The translations under genes were made by a program, and so were the position numbers. Under the pieces are notes generated by a model that had not been told where the DNA came from, searched no databases, and was given only the letters and a program-made list of their open reading frames with translations. From contig JARKVD010000012.1 of assembly GCA_029851835.1 (NCBI GenBank), positions 32,830 through 96,829 on the forward strand: a DNA stretch of 64,000 nucleotides, given 5' to 3'. This DNA is from Clostridium sp. (lineage in GTDB: Bacteria > Bacillota > Clostridia > Clostridiales > Clostridiaceae). Positions 54,399-64,000 of the stretch are shown here, piece by piece (positions within the stretch are counted from its first letter, which is position 1; every line of letters starts with the position of its first letter).

Positions 54399-55742
54399 AT
54401 GAACACCTTTGTAAAGGAAATATGGGAAAAGGCCTTAGAAATACTTAAAGCTGAATTAACTGAAGTAAGTTTTAATACTTGGATAAAAAGCATTGACCCA
54501 CTTAATATAACAGATTCATCTATCACTCTTGGTGTTCGTAACGACTTCACTAAGGACATATTAGAAAATAGATATAAAGATCTAATAAAAAATTCAATTC
54601 AAGCAGCATGCAATAAGTCTTATGCTATAAATTTTGTAATTATATCAGAAGAGGCCACTGATGAACTGCCAAAAGTAAACCCTAGAAAACAAAATTTGGT
54701 TGTAAATGATGAGATGTCTGCAACTTTAAACCCTAAATATACCTTTGACTCCTTTGTCATTGGCAATAGCAATAGATTTGCCCATGCAGCTTCTTTAGCT
54801 GTAGCTGAATCTCCAGCCAAAGCTTATAACCCATTATTTATATATGGTGGTGTTGGACTTGGTAAAACACATTTAATGCACGCTATTGGAAGCTATATAA
54901 AGCAAGCAAATTCTAAGTCAAAAGTAGTTTATGTGTCCTCAGAAAAATTTACTAATGAGCTAATTAACTCAATTAAGGATGATAAGAATGTAGAGTTTAG
55001 GAATAAATATAGAAATGTAGACGTTCTTTTAATAGATGATATTCAATTTATTGCCGGTAAGGAATCAACTCAAGAGGAGTTCTTCCATACCTTTAATGCT
55101 CTTCACGATGCAAATAAACAAATCATTCTTTCAAGTGATAGACCTCCAAAAGAAATACCTACATTAGAAGATAGACTTAGATCTAGATTTGAATGGGGTC
55201 TTATTGCTGATATACAGCCACCTGATTTTGAAACAAGAATAGCCATATTAAAGAAAAAGGCTGATGTCGAAAATCTTAACATTCCTAATGAGGTTATGGT
55301 ATATATAGCTACTCAAATCAAATCAAACATTAGGGAGCTTGAGGGTGCTCTAATAAGAATAGTCGCTTATTCCTCATTGACTAATAAAGAAATAAGCGTC
55401 GACCTAGCTTCTGAAGCATTAAAAGATATAATTTCAAATAAAAATTCTAGACAAATAACTATCGGGTTGATTCAAGATATAGTTTCTAGTTACTATAACT
55501 TAAAAGTTGAAGATTTCAAATCAGCAAGAAGAACAAGGAATGTTGCCTTTCCAAGACAAATTGCAATGTATCTTTCAAGAAAACTTACTGATACCTCTCT
55601 TCCTAAAATCGGTGAAGAGTTTGGTGGCAGGGATCATACAACAGTTATCCACGCCTACGAAAAAATATCTCAAAACTTAAAGAAGGATGAAAGCCTTCAA
55701 ACAGCTATAGCTGAGCTTACAAAAAGGATTAATCAAAAATAG
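54399..55742 (+). CDS. dnaA: Chromosomal replication initiator DnaA
   Basis: AAA+ initiator that binds DnaA boxes and opens the origin. In the 447-residue protein the N-terminal domain I ([25 protein letters not shown]) is followed by a linker and an AAA+ domain with Walker [19 protein letters not shown] near 155 and Walker [14 protein letters not shown] near 215. C-terminal domain IV has the HTH signature [15 protein letters not shown] near 425. The track extends 14 codons upstream to 54357; the ATG at 54399 follows AGGAGG at the right distance and matches the family N-terminus. Confidence 0.98.
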   Translation: MNTFVKEIWEKALEILKAELTEVSFNTWIKSIDPLNITDSSITLGVRNDFTKDILENRYKDLIKNSIQAACNKSYAINFVIISEEATDELPKVNPRKQNLVVNDEMSATLNPKYTFDSFVIGNSNRFAHAASLAVAESPAKAYNPLFIYGGVGLGKTHLMHAIGSYIKQANSKSKVVYVSSEKFTNELINSIKDDKNVEFRNKYRNVDVLLIDDIQFIAGKESTQEEFFHTFNALHDANKQIILSSDRPPKEIPTLEDRLRSRFEWGLIADIQPPDFETRIAILKKKADVENLNIPNEVMVYIATQIKSNIRELEGALIRIVAYSSLTNKEISVDLASEALKDIISNKNSRQITIGLIQDIVSSYYNLKVEDFKSARRTRNVAFPRQIAMYLSRKLTDTSLPKIGEEFGGRDHTTVIHAYEKISQNLKKDESLQTAIAELTKRINQK

Positions 55743-56002
55743 TTAACCACAACTGTTATTACTTTTTGATAAATTTCTGTGGATTATTAACAAAAAACAT
55801 ATATGATACTTGATATTGTGGATAACTGATAACATCATTGCATCTTTTATCCACAATATTTTTACCTCAAAAAACGTTGAATTAGTAAGGGTTGAGGCAC
55901 TTATTAACAAACTAACAGCCCCTACTACTACTACTACTAAATAATATTAATATATCTTAGCTATTAGACGCTATTTTTCATGTGTATAAAGGAGGACTTA
56001 AA
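55743..56002. other. oriC: oriC, downstream part with DnaA boxes and unwinding element
   Basis: Between dnaA and dnaN: DnaA boxes TGTGGATTA (55778-55786), TGTGGATAA (55817-55825) and TTATCCACA (55847-55855), then a CTA-repeat tract (55922-55939) followed directly by AATAATATTAATATAT. The order of boxes, trinucleotide tract and AT-rich segment matches the B. subtilis duplex-unwinding region. Confidence 0.9.
55922..55939 (+). repeat. DnaA-trio tract (six CTA repeats)
   Basis: CTACTACTACTACTACTA, six uninterrupted copies. On the opposite strand this is TAG repeated, the DnaA-trio motif on which DnaA assembles on single strands to open the origin in B. subtilis. It is preceded by CAGCCC, a short GC-rich step. 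Confidence 0.8.
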
Positions 56003-57109
56003 ATGAAATTTTTAATAGAAAAAAATGTACTTCAAGAAGCAATATCAGATGTTCAAAAAGCTATCACGGGTAAATCCACTTTACCGATACTTCAAGGTAT
56101 ATATATTTCTGCAAAAAATGGAATGGTTACTTTAATCGGTTCTGATATCGAAGTTAGTATAGAAACAAAGGTTATTGCTAATATCGTTGAGGAGGGAGAA
56201 GTGGTTCTTGATTCTAGGTTATTTGGTGAAATTGTAAGGAAACTTCCAAATGATACAGTTGAATTAGCTACTATTAATGATTCTGAACTTGAGTTAAAAT
56301 GCCAAAAATCAAATGTTCAACTAGTATACTTAAATCCGAGTGAATATCCAAGCTTACCTAGTATAGACGAAGATGTTGTGCTTACTGTCGCTCAAAAAAC
56401 CTTGAAAAACATGATAAAATCAACAATCTTTGCAATTGCTCAGGATGACACAAGACCAATATTAACAGGTGTTCTTCTTCAAGTTAAAGAAGGCAAATTA
56501 AATATGGTAGCCTTAGATGGATTTAGGGTTGCTCTTAAGAGTGAGAATATGGATTGTTCATTTAATAAAGAATCTGTAGTTCCAGGGAAGACTCTTAATG
56601 AAGTATCTAAAATACTTAAAGATAATGATGATAATGTTCAAATTACGTTTACTAAAAATCAAATCTTATTTAACTTTGGAAATACAAAGGTTATATCAAG
56701 GTTATTAGAAGGTGACTTCATTAAATACGAAGCTATCATACCTAAAGAACATAATTTAAAGGTCACTGTTAAAAGAGATGAAATTTTAGGTTGTATTGAA
56801 AGAGCCTCATTAATGGCTAAGGATGGAAATACTAACCTGGTAAAACTAGATATAGCTGATGACACTTTAGTCGTTACATCTAATTCTCAATTGGGAAAGG
56901 CTAGGGAAGAAATGCAAATAATTTTGCAAGGTGAAGGGCTTAAAATTGCATTTAACTCTAAATATTTAATCGACGTATTTAAAATAATGGATGAGGAAAC
57001 TATAATAATGGAGTTTACTTCACCAGTTACACCTTGCGTTATAAAAAATTTAGAAAGTAATAATAGTGTATACTTATTACTTCCTGTTAGAGTTGCAAAT
57101 CACAATTAA
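56003..57109 (+). CDS. dnaN: DNA polymerase III beta subunit (sliding clamp)
   Basis: Ring-shaped processivity factor. The 368-residue protein has three clamp domains: MKFLIEKNVLQEAISDVQKAI, then the central domain with IFAIAQDDTRPILTGVLLQV near 145, and the C-terminal MEFTSPVTPCVIKN...YLLLPVR. The track start (55982) adds seven residues; the ATG at 56003 follows AAGGAGG. It is 12 bp before yaaA. Confidence 0.98.
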   Translation: MKFLIEKNVLQEAISDVQKAITGKSTLPILQGIYISAKNGMVTLIGSDIEVSIETKVIANIVEEGEVVLDSRLFGEIVRKLPNDTVELATINDSELELKCQKSNVQLVYLNPSEYPSLPSIDEDVVLTVAQKTLKNMIKSTIFAIAQDDTRPILTGVLLQVKEGKLNMVALDGFRVALKSENMDCSFNKESVVPGKTLNEVSKILKDNDDNVQITFTKNQILFNFGNTKVISRLLEGDFIKYEAIIPKEHNLKVTVKRDEILGCIERASLMAKDGNTNLVKLDIADDTLVVTSNSQLGKAREEMQIILQGEGLKIAFNSKYLIDVFKIMDEETIIMEFTSPVTPCVIKNLESNNSVYLLLPVRVANHN

Positions 57110-57121
57110 GGTGGGAAAATT

Positions 57122-57328
57122 ATGATAGAGATAAAAATCGACACAGAGTTTATTAAGCTAGACTCGTTTTTAAAGTTTGCTGGAGCTACAACTTTAGGAT
57201 CAGAATCTAAATTCTTTATTCAAAATGGAGATGTTAAAGTTAATGGTGAAGTAGAACTTAGAAGAGGAAAAAAACTTTACCCAGGAGACAATATTGAGTT
57301 CCAAGGGGAAATTTATACTGTTTTATAG
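57122..57328 (+). CDS. yaaA: S4-domain RNA-binding protein YaaA
   Basis: A 68-residue S4-like protein (YaaA/RlbA type): IKLDSFLKFAGATTLGSESKFFIQNGDVKVNGEVELRRGKKLYPGDNI. The short S4 fold binds structured RNA and is linked to ribosome assembly in Bacillus. It lies in the conserved dnaN-yaaA-recF order, followed by a hairpin. Confidence 0.93.
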   Translation: MIEIKIDTEFIKLDSFLKFAGATTLGSESKFFIQNGDVKVNGEVELRRGKKLYPGDNIEFQGEIYTVL

Positions 57329-57332
57329 ATTA

Positions 57333-57360
57333 AAAAGGCTGAGAAATAAATCAGCCTTTG
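57333..57360 (+). terminator. Hairpin after yaaA
   Basis: AAAGGCTGA/TCAGCCTTT stem with an 8-nt loop. The following sequence (GAGTCTTTATA) is only moderately T-rich, so this may be a partial terminator between dnaN-yaaA and recF. Confidence 0.55.
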
Positions 57361-57471
57361 AGTCTTTATATAGACTTAACACACTTTAGGGGTAAGTGGT
57401 CGAATTATATTTTTAAGGTAATATTCACACTTAGAATATATATTATGATATAATTTTAGGTGGGTGTTTTT

Positions 57472-58566
57472 ATGTACGTTAAATATTTAAACTTAATAAA
57501 TTTTAGAAATTATAAAAATATGACTATCGAATTATGTAGTGGGACTAATGTCTTTCAAGGAGATAATGCTCAAGGAAAGACAAATATTCTTGAATCACTA
57601 TATTATTCCAGTATAGGAAAATCACATAGAACGAATAAGGATAAGGAACTTATAGAGTGGAACAGTGAAGAAGCTTATATTGGCGCCTATATAGTTAAGG
57701 AACGCCTAGATAAAAAAATTAATATAAAACTTTTTAAAAATGGTAAGAAAGCTATAAACATAAATTCCATAAAAATATCTAAACTTCAAGATCTTATGGG
57801 AGTTCTTAATGTAGTTATGTTCTCACCAGAGGATTTAGATATAGTTAAGGATTCACCGTCCTATAGAAGAAGATTTTTGGATATTGAATTATGTAAGCTT
57901 GATAAAAAGTATTATTACTGCCTGTCATCTTATAAAAAAGTGCTAAATGAGCGTAATGTAATTTTAAAAAAATTTAGTGGCAATGAAGATATGATCGATA
58001 TCTATGATATAAGATTAGCTGAGTTTGGAAGTTATATAATTTCAAAGAGATTGAAATATATTAAAAAATTAAATGATTTTTCTAAAGATATTCATAGAGA
58101 TATAACTCAAGGTAAAGAGGAAATAAAATTTGAATATTTAATGCAGCTTAAAAGTGAAGAAAACTTAAAAGAGTCACTTTATGAGCTAATTAAATTAAAT
58201 AGAAAAAAAGATATAGAAAAAAGAGTTACGTCAATAGGACCACATAGAGATGATTTTTCAATTTTTATAAATAATATAGATGTAAAAACTTATGGTTCAC
58301 AAGGACAACAAAGAACTTCAGTGTTAACTATAAAGTTTGCATCATTACGAATTATAAAAGATTTAATAGGCGAATACCCTTTGTTATTACTTGATGATGT
58401 ATTGTCTGAACTAGATTCAAAAAGGCAAGAATATATATTAAAGTCTATAAATGGTATACAAACCTTAATTACGTGTACCGGAATTGCAGATATTAAACGA
58501 CATTTAAAAAATAACAATATGAAAATATTTAATGTGGATCAAGGAAGTTTAGGAGAAATTAAATAA
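57472..58566 (+). CDS. recF: DNA replication and repair protein RecF
   Basis: SMC-like ATPase that loads RecA at gaps through RecOR. In the 364-residue protein, MYVKYLNLINFRNYKN opens the head domain, with Walker A GDNAQGKTNILESL near 30, the signature TYGSQGQQRTSVLTIKFA near 272 and Walker B PLLLLDDVLSELDSKRQ near 300. The track start at 57460 (GTG) lies in the AGGTGGG ribosome binding site; ATG 57472 is preferred. Confidence 0.97.
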   Translation: MYVKYLNLINFRNYKNMTIELCSGTNVFQGDNAQGKTNILESLYYSSIGKSHRTNKDKELIEWNSEEAYIGAYIVKERLDKKINIKLFKNGKKAININSIKISKLQDLMGVLNVVMFSPEDLDIVKDSPSYRRRFLDIELCKLDKKYYYCLSSYKKVLNERNVILKKFSGNEDMIDIYDIRLAEFGSYIISKRLKYIKKLNDFSKDIHRDITQGKEEIKFEYLMQLKSEENLKESLYELIKLNRKKDIEKRVTSIGPHRDDFSIFINNIDVKTYGSQGQQRTSVLTIKFASLRIIKDLIGEYPLLLLDDVLSELDSKRQEYILKSINGIQTLITCTGIADIKRHLKNNNMKIFNVDQGSLGEIK

Positions 58567-58585
58567 GGTAGTTAGGGGGGAAACC

Positions 58586-58849
58586 ATGTTTTTACATCTA
58601 GGAGAGAATATAGTTGTGCCAGTAAAGGACATAATAGGTATTTTTGATTATGAATCTTCAAGATATGGATCAGATACTAATCAATTTATAAGATTAGCAG
58701 AAGAAGATGGATTTGTAGAGAGAGTAACTAACGAAAATCCTAAATCATTTATTATAGCTGAAGTTGATAAGATGAGTAAGATTTATATGTCCCCAATATC
58801 ATCAACAACTCTATGTAAAAGGGCAAATTTATCATACTGTGAACTTTAG
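58586..58849 (+). CDS. remB: Extracellular matrix regulator RemB (YaaB, DUF370)
   Basis: An 87-residue RemA/RemB family protein: MFLHLGENIVVPVKDIIGIFDYES, then NPKSFIIAEVDKMSKIYMSPISSTTLCKR. RemB in B. subtilis affects biofilm matrix genes; its relative RemA is a DNA-binding activator with a wrapped LytTR-like fold. Located between recF and gyrB, the conserved position of yaaB. Confidence 0.92.
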   Translation: MFLHLGENIVVPVKDIIGIFDYESSRYGSDTNQFIRLAEEDGFVERVTNENPKSFIIAEVDKMSKIYMSPISSTTLCKRANLSYCEL

Positions 58850-58854
58850 GGTAA

Positions 58855-60777
<1,923 letters not shown>

Positions 60778-60807
60778 TATTGAGCTAGTATTAAGGTAGG
60801 TGGAAAA

Positions 60808-63357
60808 ATGGATACTATAGATAAAATAATACCCGTTGATATACAGCATGAAATGAAAAAATCCTATATAGATTATGCCATGAGTGTTATTGTTGGTAGA
60901 GCTTTGCCAGATGTTAGAGATGGACTTAAGCCTGTTCACAGAAGAATACTATACTCTATGAGTGAACTTGGTATTACTTATGAAAAAGGATATAGAAAAT
61001 GTGCTAGAATAGTCGGAGACGTACTAGGTAAATATCACCCACATGGTGATAGTTCAGTGTATGACGCTTTAGTTAGAATGGCTCAGGACTTTTCTATAAG
61101 ATATATGCTTGTAGATGGGCACGGAAACTTTGGTTCAGTTGATGGTGACGGGGCAGCGGCAATGAGATATACAGAGGCTAAGATGAGTAAAATCACTAGC
61201 CAGATGCTTCGTGATATAAATAAAAATACAGTAGACTTTATTCCAAACTTTGATGGTGAGGAGTTAGAGCCTGTAGTTTTACCAGCTAGATTCCCAGCAT
61301 TACTTGTTAATGGTTCTTCAGGTATAGCTGTTGGTATGGCAACCAATATACCTCCTCATAACCTTGTGGAAGTTATAAATGCTGTAATAATGTTAATTGA
61401 TGATCCAGAAGCTACTGTTTCTGATTTTATGACTCATATTAAAGGACCAGATTTCCCAACTGGGGGAATAATCCTTGGTAAAAGTGGGTTTAGAAGTGCA
61501 TATGAAACTGGTAGAGGGAGAGTATTAGTTAGATCAAAAGCTGAAATTGAAGAGCATAATGGTAGAAATAGAATAATAGTTTCTGAAATACCATATATGG
61601 TTAATAAGGCTAATCTAATAGAAAATATAGCAAACCTTGTAAAGGATAAAAAGATTGATGGCATATCTGATCTAAGAGATGAATCAGATAGAGATGGTAT
61701 GAGAATTGTTATAGAACTTAAGAGAGATGCTAATGCAAACGTAGTTCTAAACAGACTATACAAACACACTAAGATGCAAGATACCTTTGGTATTATAATG
61801 ATTGCTTTAGTTAATAATGAGCCTAAGGTTCTTAACTTAAAAGAAATATTAGTTAATTACTTAAATCATCAGAAGGATGTTGTAACTAGAAGGACTATAT
61901 TTGAGTTAGATAAGGCTAATGCTAGAGCTCATATTCTAGAAGGTTTAAGAATAGCTCTTGATCATATTGATGAGGTAATAACTTTAATAAGAGGATCTAA
62001 GACTACGCAAGAAGCTAAAGATGGATTAATGAGTAAGTTTAATTTAACTGAAAAACAGGCTCAGGCAATTCTTGATTTAAGACTTCAAAGATTAACTGGT
62101 TTAGAAAGGGATAAGATTGAAGACGAGTATAATGAATTAATGAAAACTATAACTTACTTACAGTCAATTCTAAACAGTGAAGAAATCCTTCTTGGAATAA
62201 TAAAGGATGAATTAATTGAGATAAAGACTAAGTATGGTGATGAAAGAAGAACTCAAATTGAAAAGAATCCATATAGCTTTGAAGATGAGGATTTAATTGA
62301 TGATGAGGAAATTGTAATAACATTAACCCATGGTGGTTATATAAAGAGATTACCAGCAGATACTTATAATGCTCAAAGAAGAGGGGGAAGAGGTATACAA
62401 GGTGTAGCAGCTAAGGAAGATGACTTTGTAGAACATATCTTAGTAACCAAGACTCTTCAGAACATTATATTCTTCTCTAACAAAGGTAAGGCATATAAGC
62501 TTAAGGCTTATGAAATTCCTGAAGCAGGAAGAACTGCAAAAGGAATGAACATAGTAAACCTACTTCCATTAGAAGCTGGAGAGAATATACAAGCAGTTAT
62601 GGCTATAAAGACCTTTGACAGTGATAACTATCTTATGATGGGAACTAAGTCTGGTATGGTTAAGAAAACATCACTAGACAAGTTTGAAAACATAAGAAAG
62701 AATGGATTAAATGCCATAAATCTTAAAGAGGATGATGAAATAGTTGGAGTTAGAATAACTAAGGGTAACGATGAAGTTCTATTTGTAACTAAGGATGGAT
62801 ACTCAATAAGATTTAGAGAAGAAGAAGTTAGAAATATGGGAAGAACCACAACTGGGGTTAAAGCTATAACTCTTAGAGATGGTGACGTAGCTGTATCTAT
62901 GGTTATTGCCAAAGAAGAAGAGGAACTTCTAATAGTTAGTGAAAAAGGTTTTGGTAAGAGAACAGCAATATCTAACTATACTCTTCAAAGAAGAGGTGGA
63001 AAAGGACTTAAAACTTATAAAATAACAGATAAGACTGGAAATGTTGTAAGTGGAAGAGTTGTTAAAGACCTTGACGAGATGATGTTAATAAACAGCGATG
63101 GTATAGTTATAAGAATAAATGTAAGTGATATATCTACAACTGGAAGAAACGCCATGGGTGTTACTTTAATGAAAACTGGTGAAGATGTAAATATAGTTGC
63201 AGTAGCTAAAATTAATTACAATAGTGAAAAACCTCAAGATGAGCAGCTTAGTATAGATGAAATTAATAGCAAAAATAAGGGATTAGAATCTGATGTAGAA
63301 GCTGTAGAGGATGTAGAGGATGTAGATAACACTTACGAGGAAAATGATGATATGTAA
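60808..63357 (+). CDS. gyrA: DNA gyrase subunit A
   Basis: DNA breakage-reunion subunit. In the 849-residue protein the quinolone-target region ([21 protein letters not shown] near 77-97) has the usual susceptible-type Ser and Asp. The catalytic Tyr is in [10 protein letters not shown] near 122. Six-bladed C-terminal propeller repeats contain the GyrA box QRRGGRGIQ near 530. The C-terminus is an acidic tail ([21 protein letters not shown]). It lies 30 bp after gyrB and is followed by a terminator. Confidence 0.98.
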   Translation: MDTIDKIIPVDIQHEMKKSYIDYAMSVIVGRALPDVRDGLKPVHRRILYSMSELGITYEKGYRKCARIVGDVLGKYHPHGDSSVYDALVRMAQDFSIRYMLVDGHGNFGSVDGDGAAAMRYTEAKMSKITSQMLRDINKNTVDFIPNFDGEELEPVVLPARFPALLVNGSSGIAVGMATNIPPHNLVEVINAVIMLIDDPEATVSDFMTHIKGPDFPTGGIILGKSGFRSAYETGRGRVLVRSKAEIEEHNGRNRIIVSEIPYMVNKANLIENIANLVKDKKIDGISDLRDESDRDGMRIVIELKRDANANVVLNRLYKHTKMQDTFGIIMIALVNNEPKVLNLKEILVNYLNHQKDVVTRRTIFELDKANARAHILEGLRIALDHIDEVITLIRGSKTTQEAKDGLMSKFNLTEKQAQAILDLRLQRLTGLERDKIEDEYNELMKTITYLQSILNSEEILLGIIKDELIEIKTKYGDERRTQIEKNPYSFEDEDLIDDEEIVITLTHGGYIKRLPADTYNAQRRGGRGIQGVAAKEDDFVEHILVTKTLQNIIFFSNKGKAYKLKAYEIPEAGRTAKGMNIVNLLPLEAGENIQAVMAIKTFDSDNYLMMGTKSGMVKKTSLDKFENIRKNGLNAINLKEDDEIVGVRITKGNDEVLFVTKDGYSIRFREEEVRNMGRTTTGVKAITLRDGDVAVSMVIAKEEEELLIVSEKGFGKRTAISNYTLQRRGGKGLKTYKITDKTGNVVSGRVVKDLDEMMLINSDGIVIRINVSDISTTGRNAMGVTLMKTGEDVNIVAVAKINYNSEKPQDEQLSIDEINSKNKGLESDVEAVEDVEDVDNTYEENDDM

Positions 63358-63389
63358 ATATTAAATAGACTAATTATATTTAATTAAAG

Positions 63390-63437
63390 AAAAAGAAGTT
63401 TAGCTTAATCCATTATTATTAGGTTAAACTTCTTTTT
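63390..63437 (+). terminator. Intrinsic terminator after gyrA
   Basis: AAAAAGAAGTTTA...TAAACTTCTTTTT stem-loop with a T-rich end, separating gyrA from the rRNA operon. Confidence 0.85.
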
Positions 63438-63759
63438 ACATTTATAGATTTAAGTTAATAGTTTTTTATTAACTAGCTAACTTTACAATTGATTAAATGT
63501 GAAATAAATAAGGTGAAAAAACATATATCATTCATTATAAAAGATAATAGAGTATAAACATATCCAAGTGTATCTTTATATGAATTTATAAGAAAATAAA
63601 AGAATATAATAGATATGAAAAGATAATCTTATCAGAATAAATAATTATAAAAAATGAGTGATTAAGTTATCATGATAAGATATGTCTTGTCGCTGAGAGA
63701 TACATCAGCAAAACAACAAAACAACTAATAAATTTTAAATAAAAAAATAAAAAAAGTTG

Positions 63760-63788
63760 TTGACAGATGCGAAAGCCTCTGATAAAAT
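63760..63788 (+). promoter_or_regulatory. rRNA operon promoter
   Basis: Perfect -35 TTGACA (63760-63765), 17-bp spacer and -10 TAAAAT (63783-63788), preceded by A-tracts, about 160 bp upstream of the 16S gene. Confidence 0.9.
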
Positions 63789-63825
63789 AATAAAAGTAGT
63801 CAGCCGAACAGCTGAAAGCAAGAAT

Positions 63826-63838
63826 TGGTCTTTGAAAA
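63826..63838 (+). promoter_or_regulatory. boxA-like antitermination sequence in the rrn leader
   Basis: TGGTCTTTGAAAA in the leader matches the boxA-type TGNTCTTTGAAAA element of Firmicute rRNA operons, bound by NusB-NusE during antitermination. Confidence 0.7.
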
Positions 63839-63945
63839 TTAAACAGAGAAATAAAGGTAAAACCAGTTAATTCCGATAGAAATTAATCTATCAAATAAAT
63901 GACTTAACAAGTCAGCGAAACAAATTAGAGCGCAGCTCAAACTTT

Positions 63946-64000
63946 TAAATTGAGAGTTTGATCCTGGCTCAGGACGAACGCTGGCGGCGTGCCTAACACA
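63946..64000 (+). rRNA. rrs: 16S ribosomal RNA, 5' end (truncated by window)
   Basis: AGAGTTTGATCCTGGCTCAG at 63953, the universal 16S 5' sequence (E. coli position 8 onward), followed by GACGAACGCTGGCGGCGTGC. I place position 1 near 63946. Only about 55 nt are in the window. Confidence 0.97.

Larger units (their letters stand above)
63438..63945 (+). other. rRNA operon upstream and leader region
   Basis: About 500 bp without genes. The first 300 bp are AT-rich, with a TTATCATGATAA palindrome near 63668. An A-tract upstream of the promoter (AAAAAAATAAAAAAAG) could act as an UP element. The promoter and the boxA-like antitermination sequence are listed separately. Confidence 0.75.

Overview
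The window looks like the replication-origin region of a low-GC, endospore-forming Firmicute, most likely Clostridium sensu stricto; I cannot fix the species. The evidence is strongly AT-rich DNA, AGGAGG-type ribosome binding sites, the order rpmH-rnpA-yidD-yidC-jag-mnmE-mnmG-rsmG-noc-parA-parB to the left of dnaA, and dnaA-dnaN-yaaA-recF-remB-gyrB-gyrA-rRNA to its right. It also has clostridial versions of genes (FabK as sole enoyl reductase, FabT, a LonC-type protease, spore protein YyaC, DUF4446, a YedF selenium cluster). oriC lies at about 53.9-56.0 kb. Most genes point away from it: minus strand to the left, plus strand to the right.

Layout. 1-9.7 kb: the start of an M16C peptidase, a 1794-residue pseudokinase/STAND ATPase/TPR/GAF/GGDEF protein, methionine aminopeptidase with a SEC-C finger, an Amidase_6 protein and a DegV protein. 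9.8-19.7 kb: a complete type II fatty-acid synthesis operon (fabT-fabH-acpP-fabK-fabD-fabG-fabF-accB-fabZ-accC-accD-accA), all on the minus strand, with two FabT-like palindromes directly at its promoter. 19.8-30.6 kb: M23 peptidase, a plus-strand pair of helicase-loading proteins (DnaD-like, DnaC/DnaI-like), dinB, four tRNAs (Glu, Val, Asp, Thr), a BaiN/HI0933 flavoprotein, an XRE-TPR regulator, purA and a COG2509 flavoprotein. 30.8-41.1 kb: yhaM, a TM2 protein, dnaB, lonC, rplI, gdpP, yybS, a MazG-like gene, then the rpsF-ssb-rpsR operon with its S6:S18 leader, and DUF951. 41.1-44.2 kb: selenium-associated genes (DUF3343, yedF, a class V aminotransferase) and yyaC. 44.2-53.8 kb: chromosome segregation (DUF4446, parB, parA, noc) with three exact parS sites, then tRNA-modification and membrane-insertion genes. 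53.8-64 kb: oriC, replication initiation, gyrase and the start of an rrn operon.

The window is mostly housekeeping, with no CRISPR array, insertion sequence or prophage that I can see. The most interesting extras are non-coding. There is a four-copy dispersed intergenic element of about 75-85 bp. Two of the three parS sites sit inside terminator hairpins, one of them a 38-bp perfect palindrome. RNA hairpins bury or separate the ribosome binding sites of yyaC and lonC, and a hairpin lies between acpP and fabK. The main protein oddity is the giant pseudokinase-STAND-diguanylate cyclase. Several ORF-track starts are too far upstream because the track accepted GTG or TTG codons inside Shine-Dalgarno sequences; corrected starts are given for fabT, ssb, rpsF, rsmG, mnmE, rnpA, dnaA, dnaN, recF, yedF and baiN. 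rpmH was missing from the track and is added.
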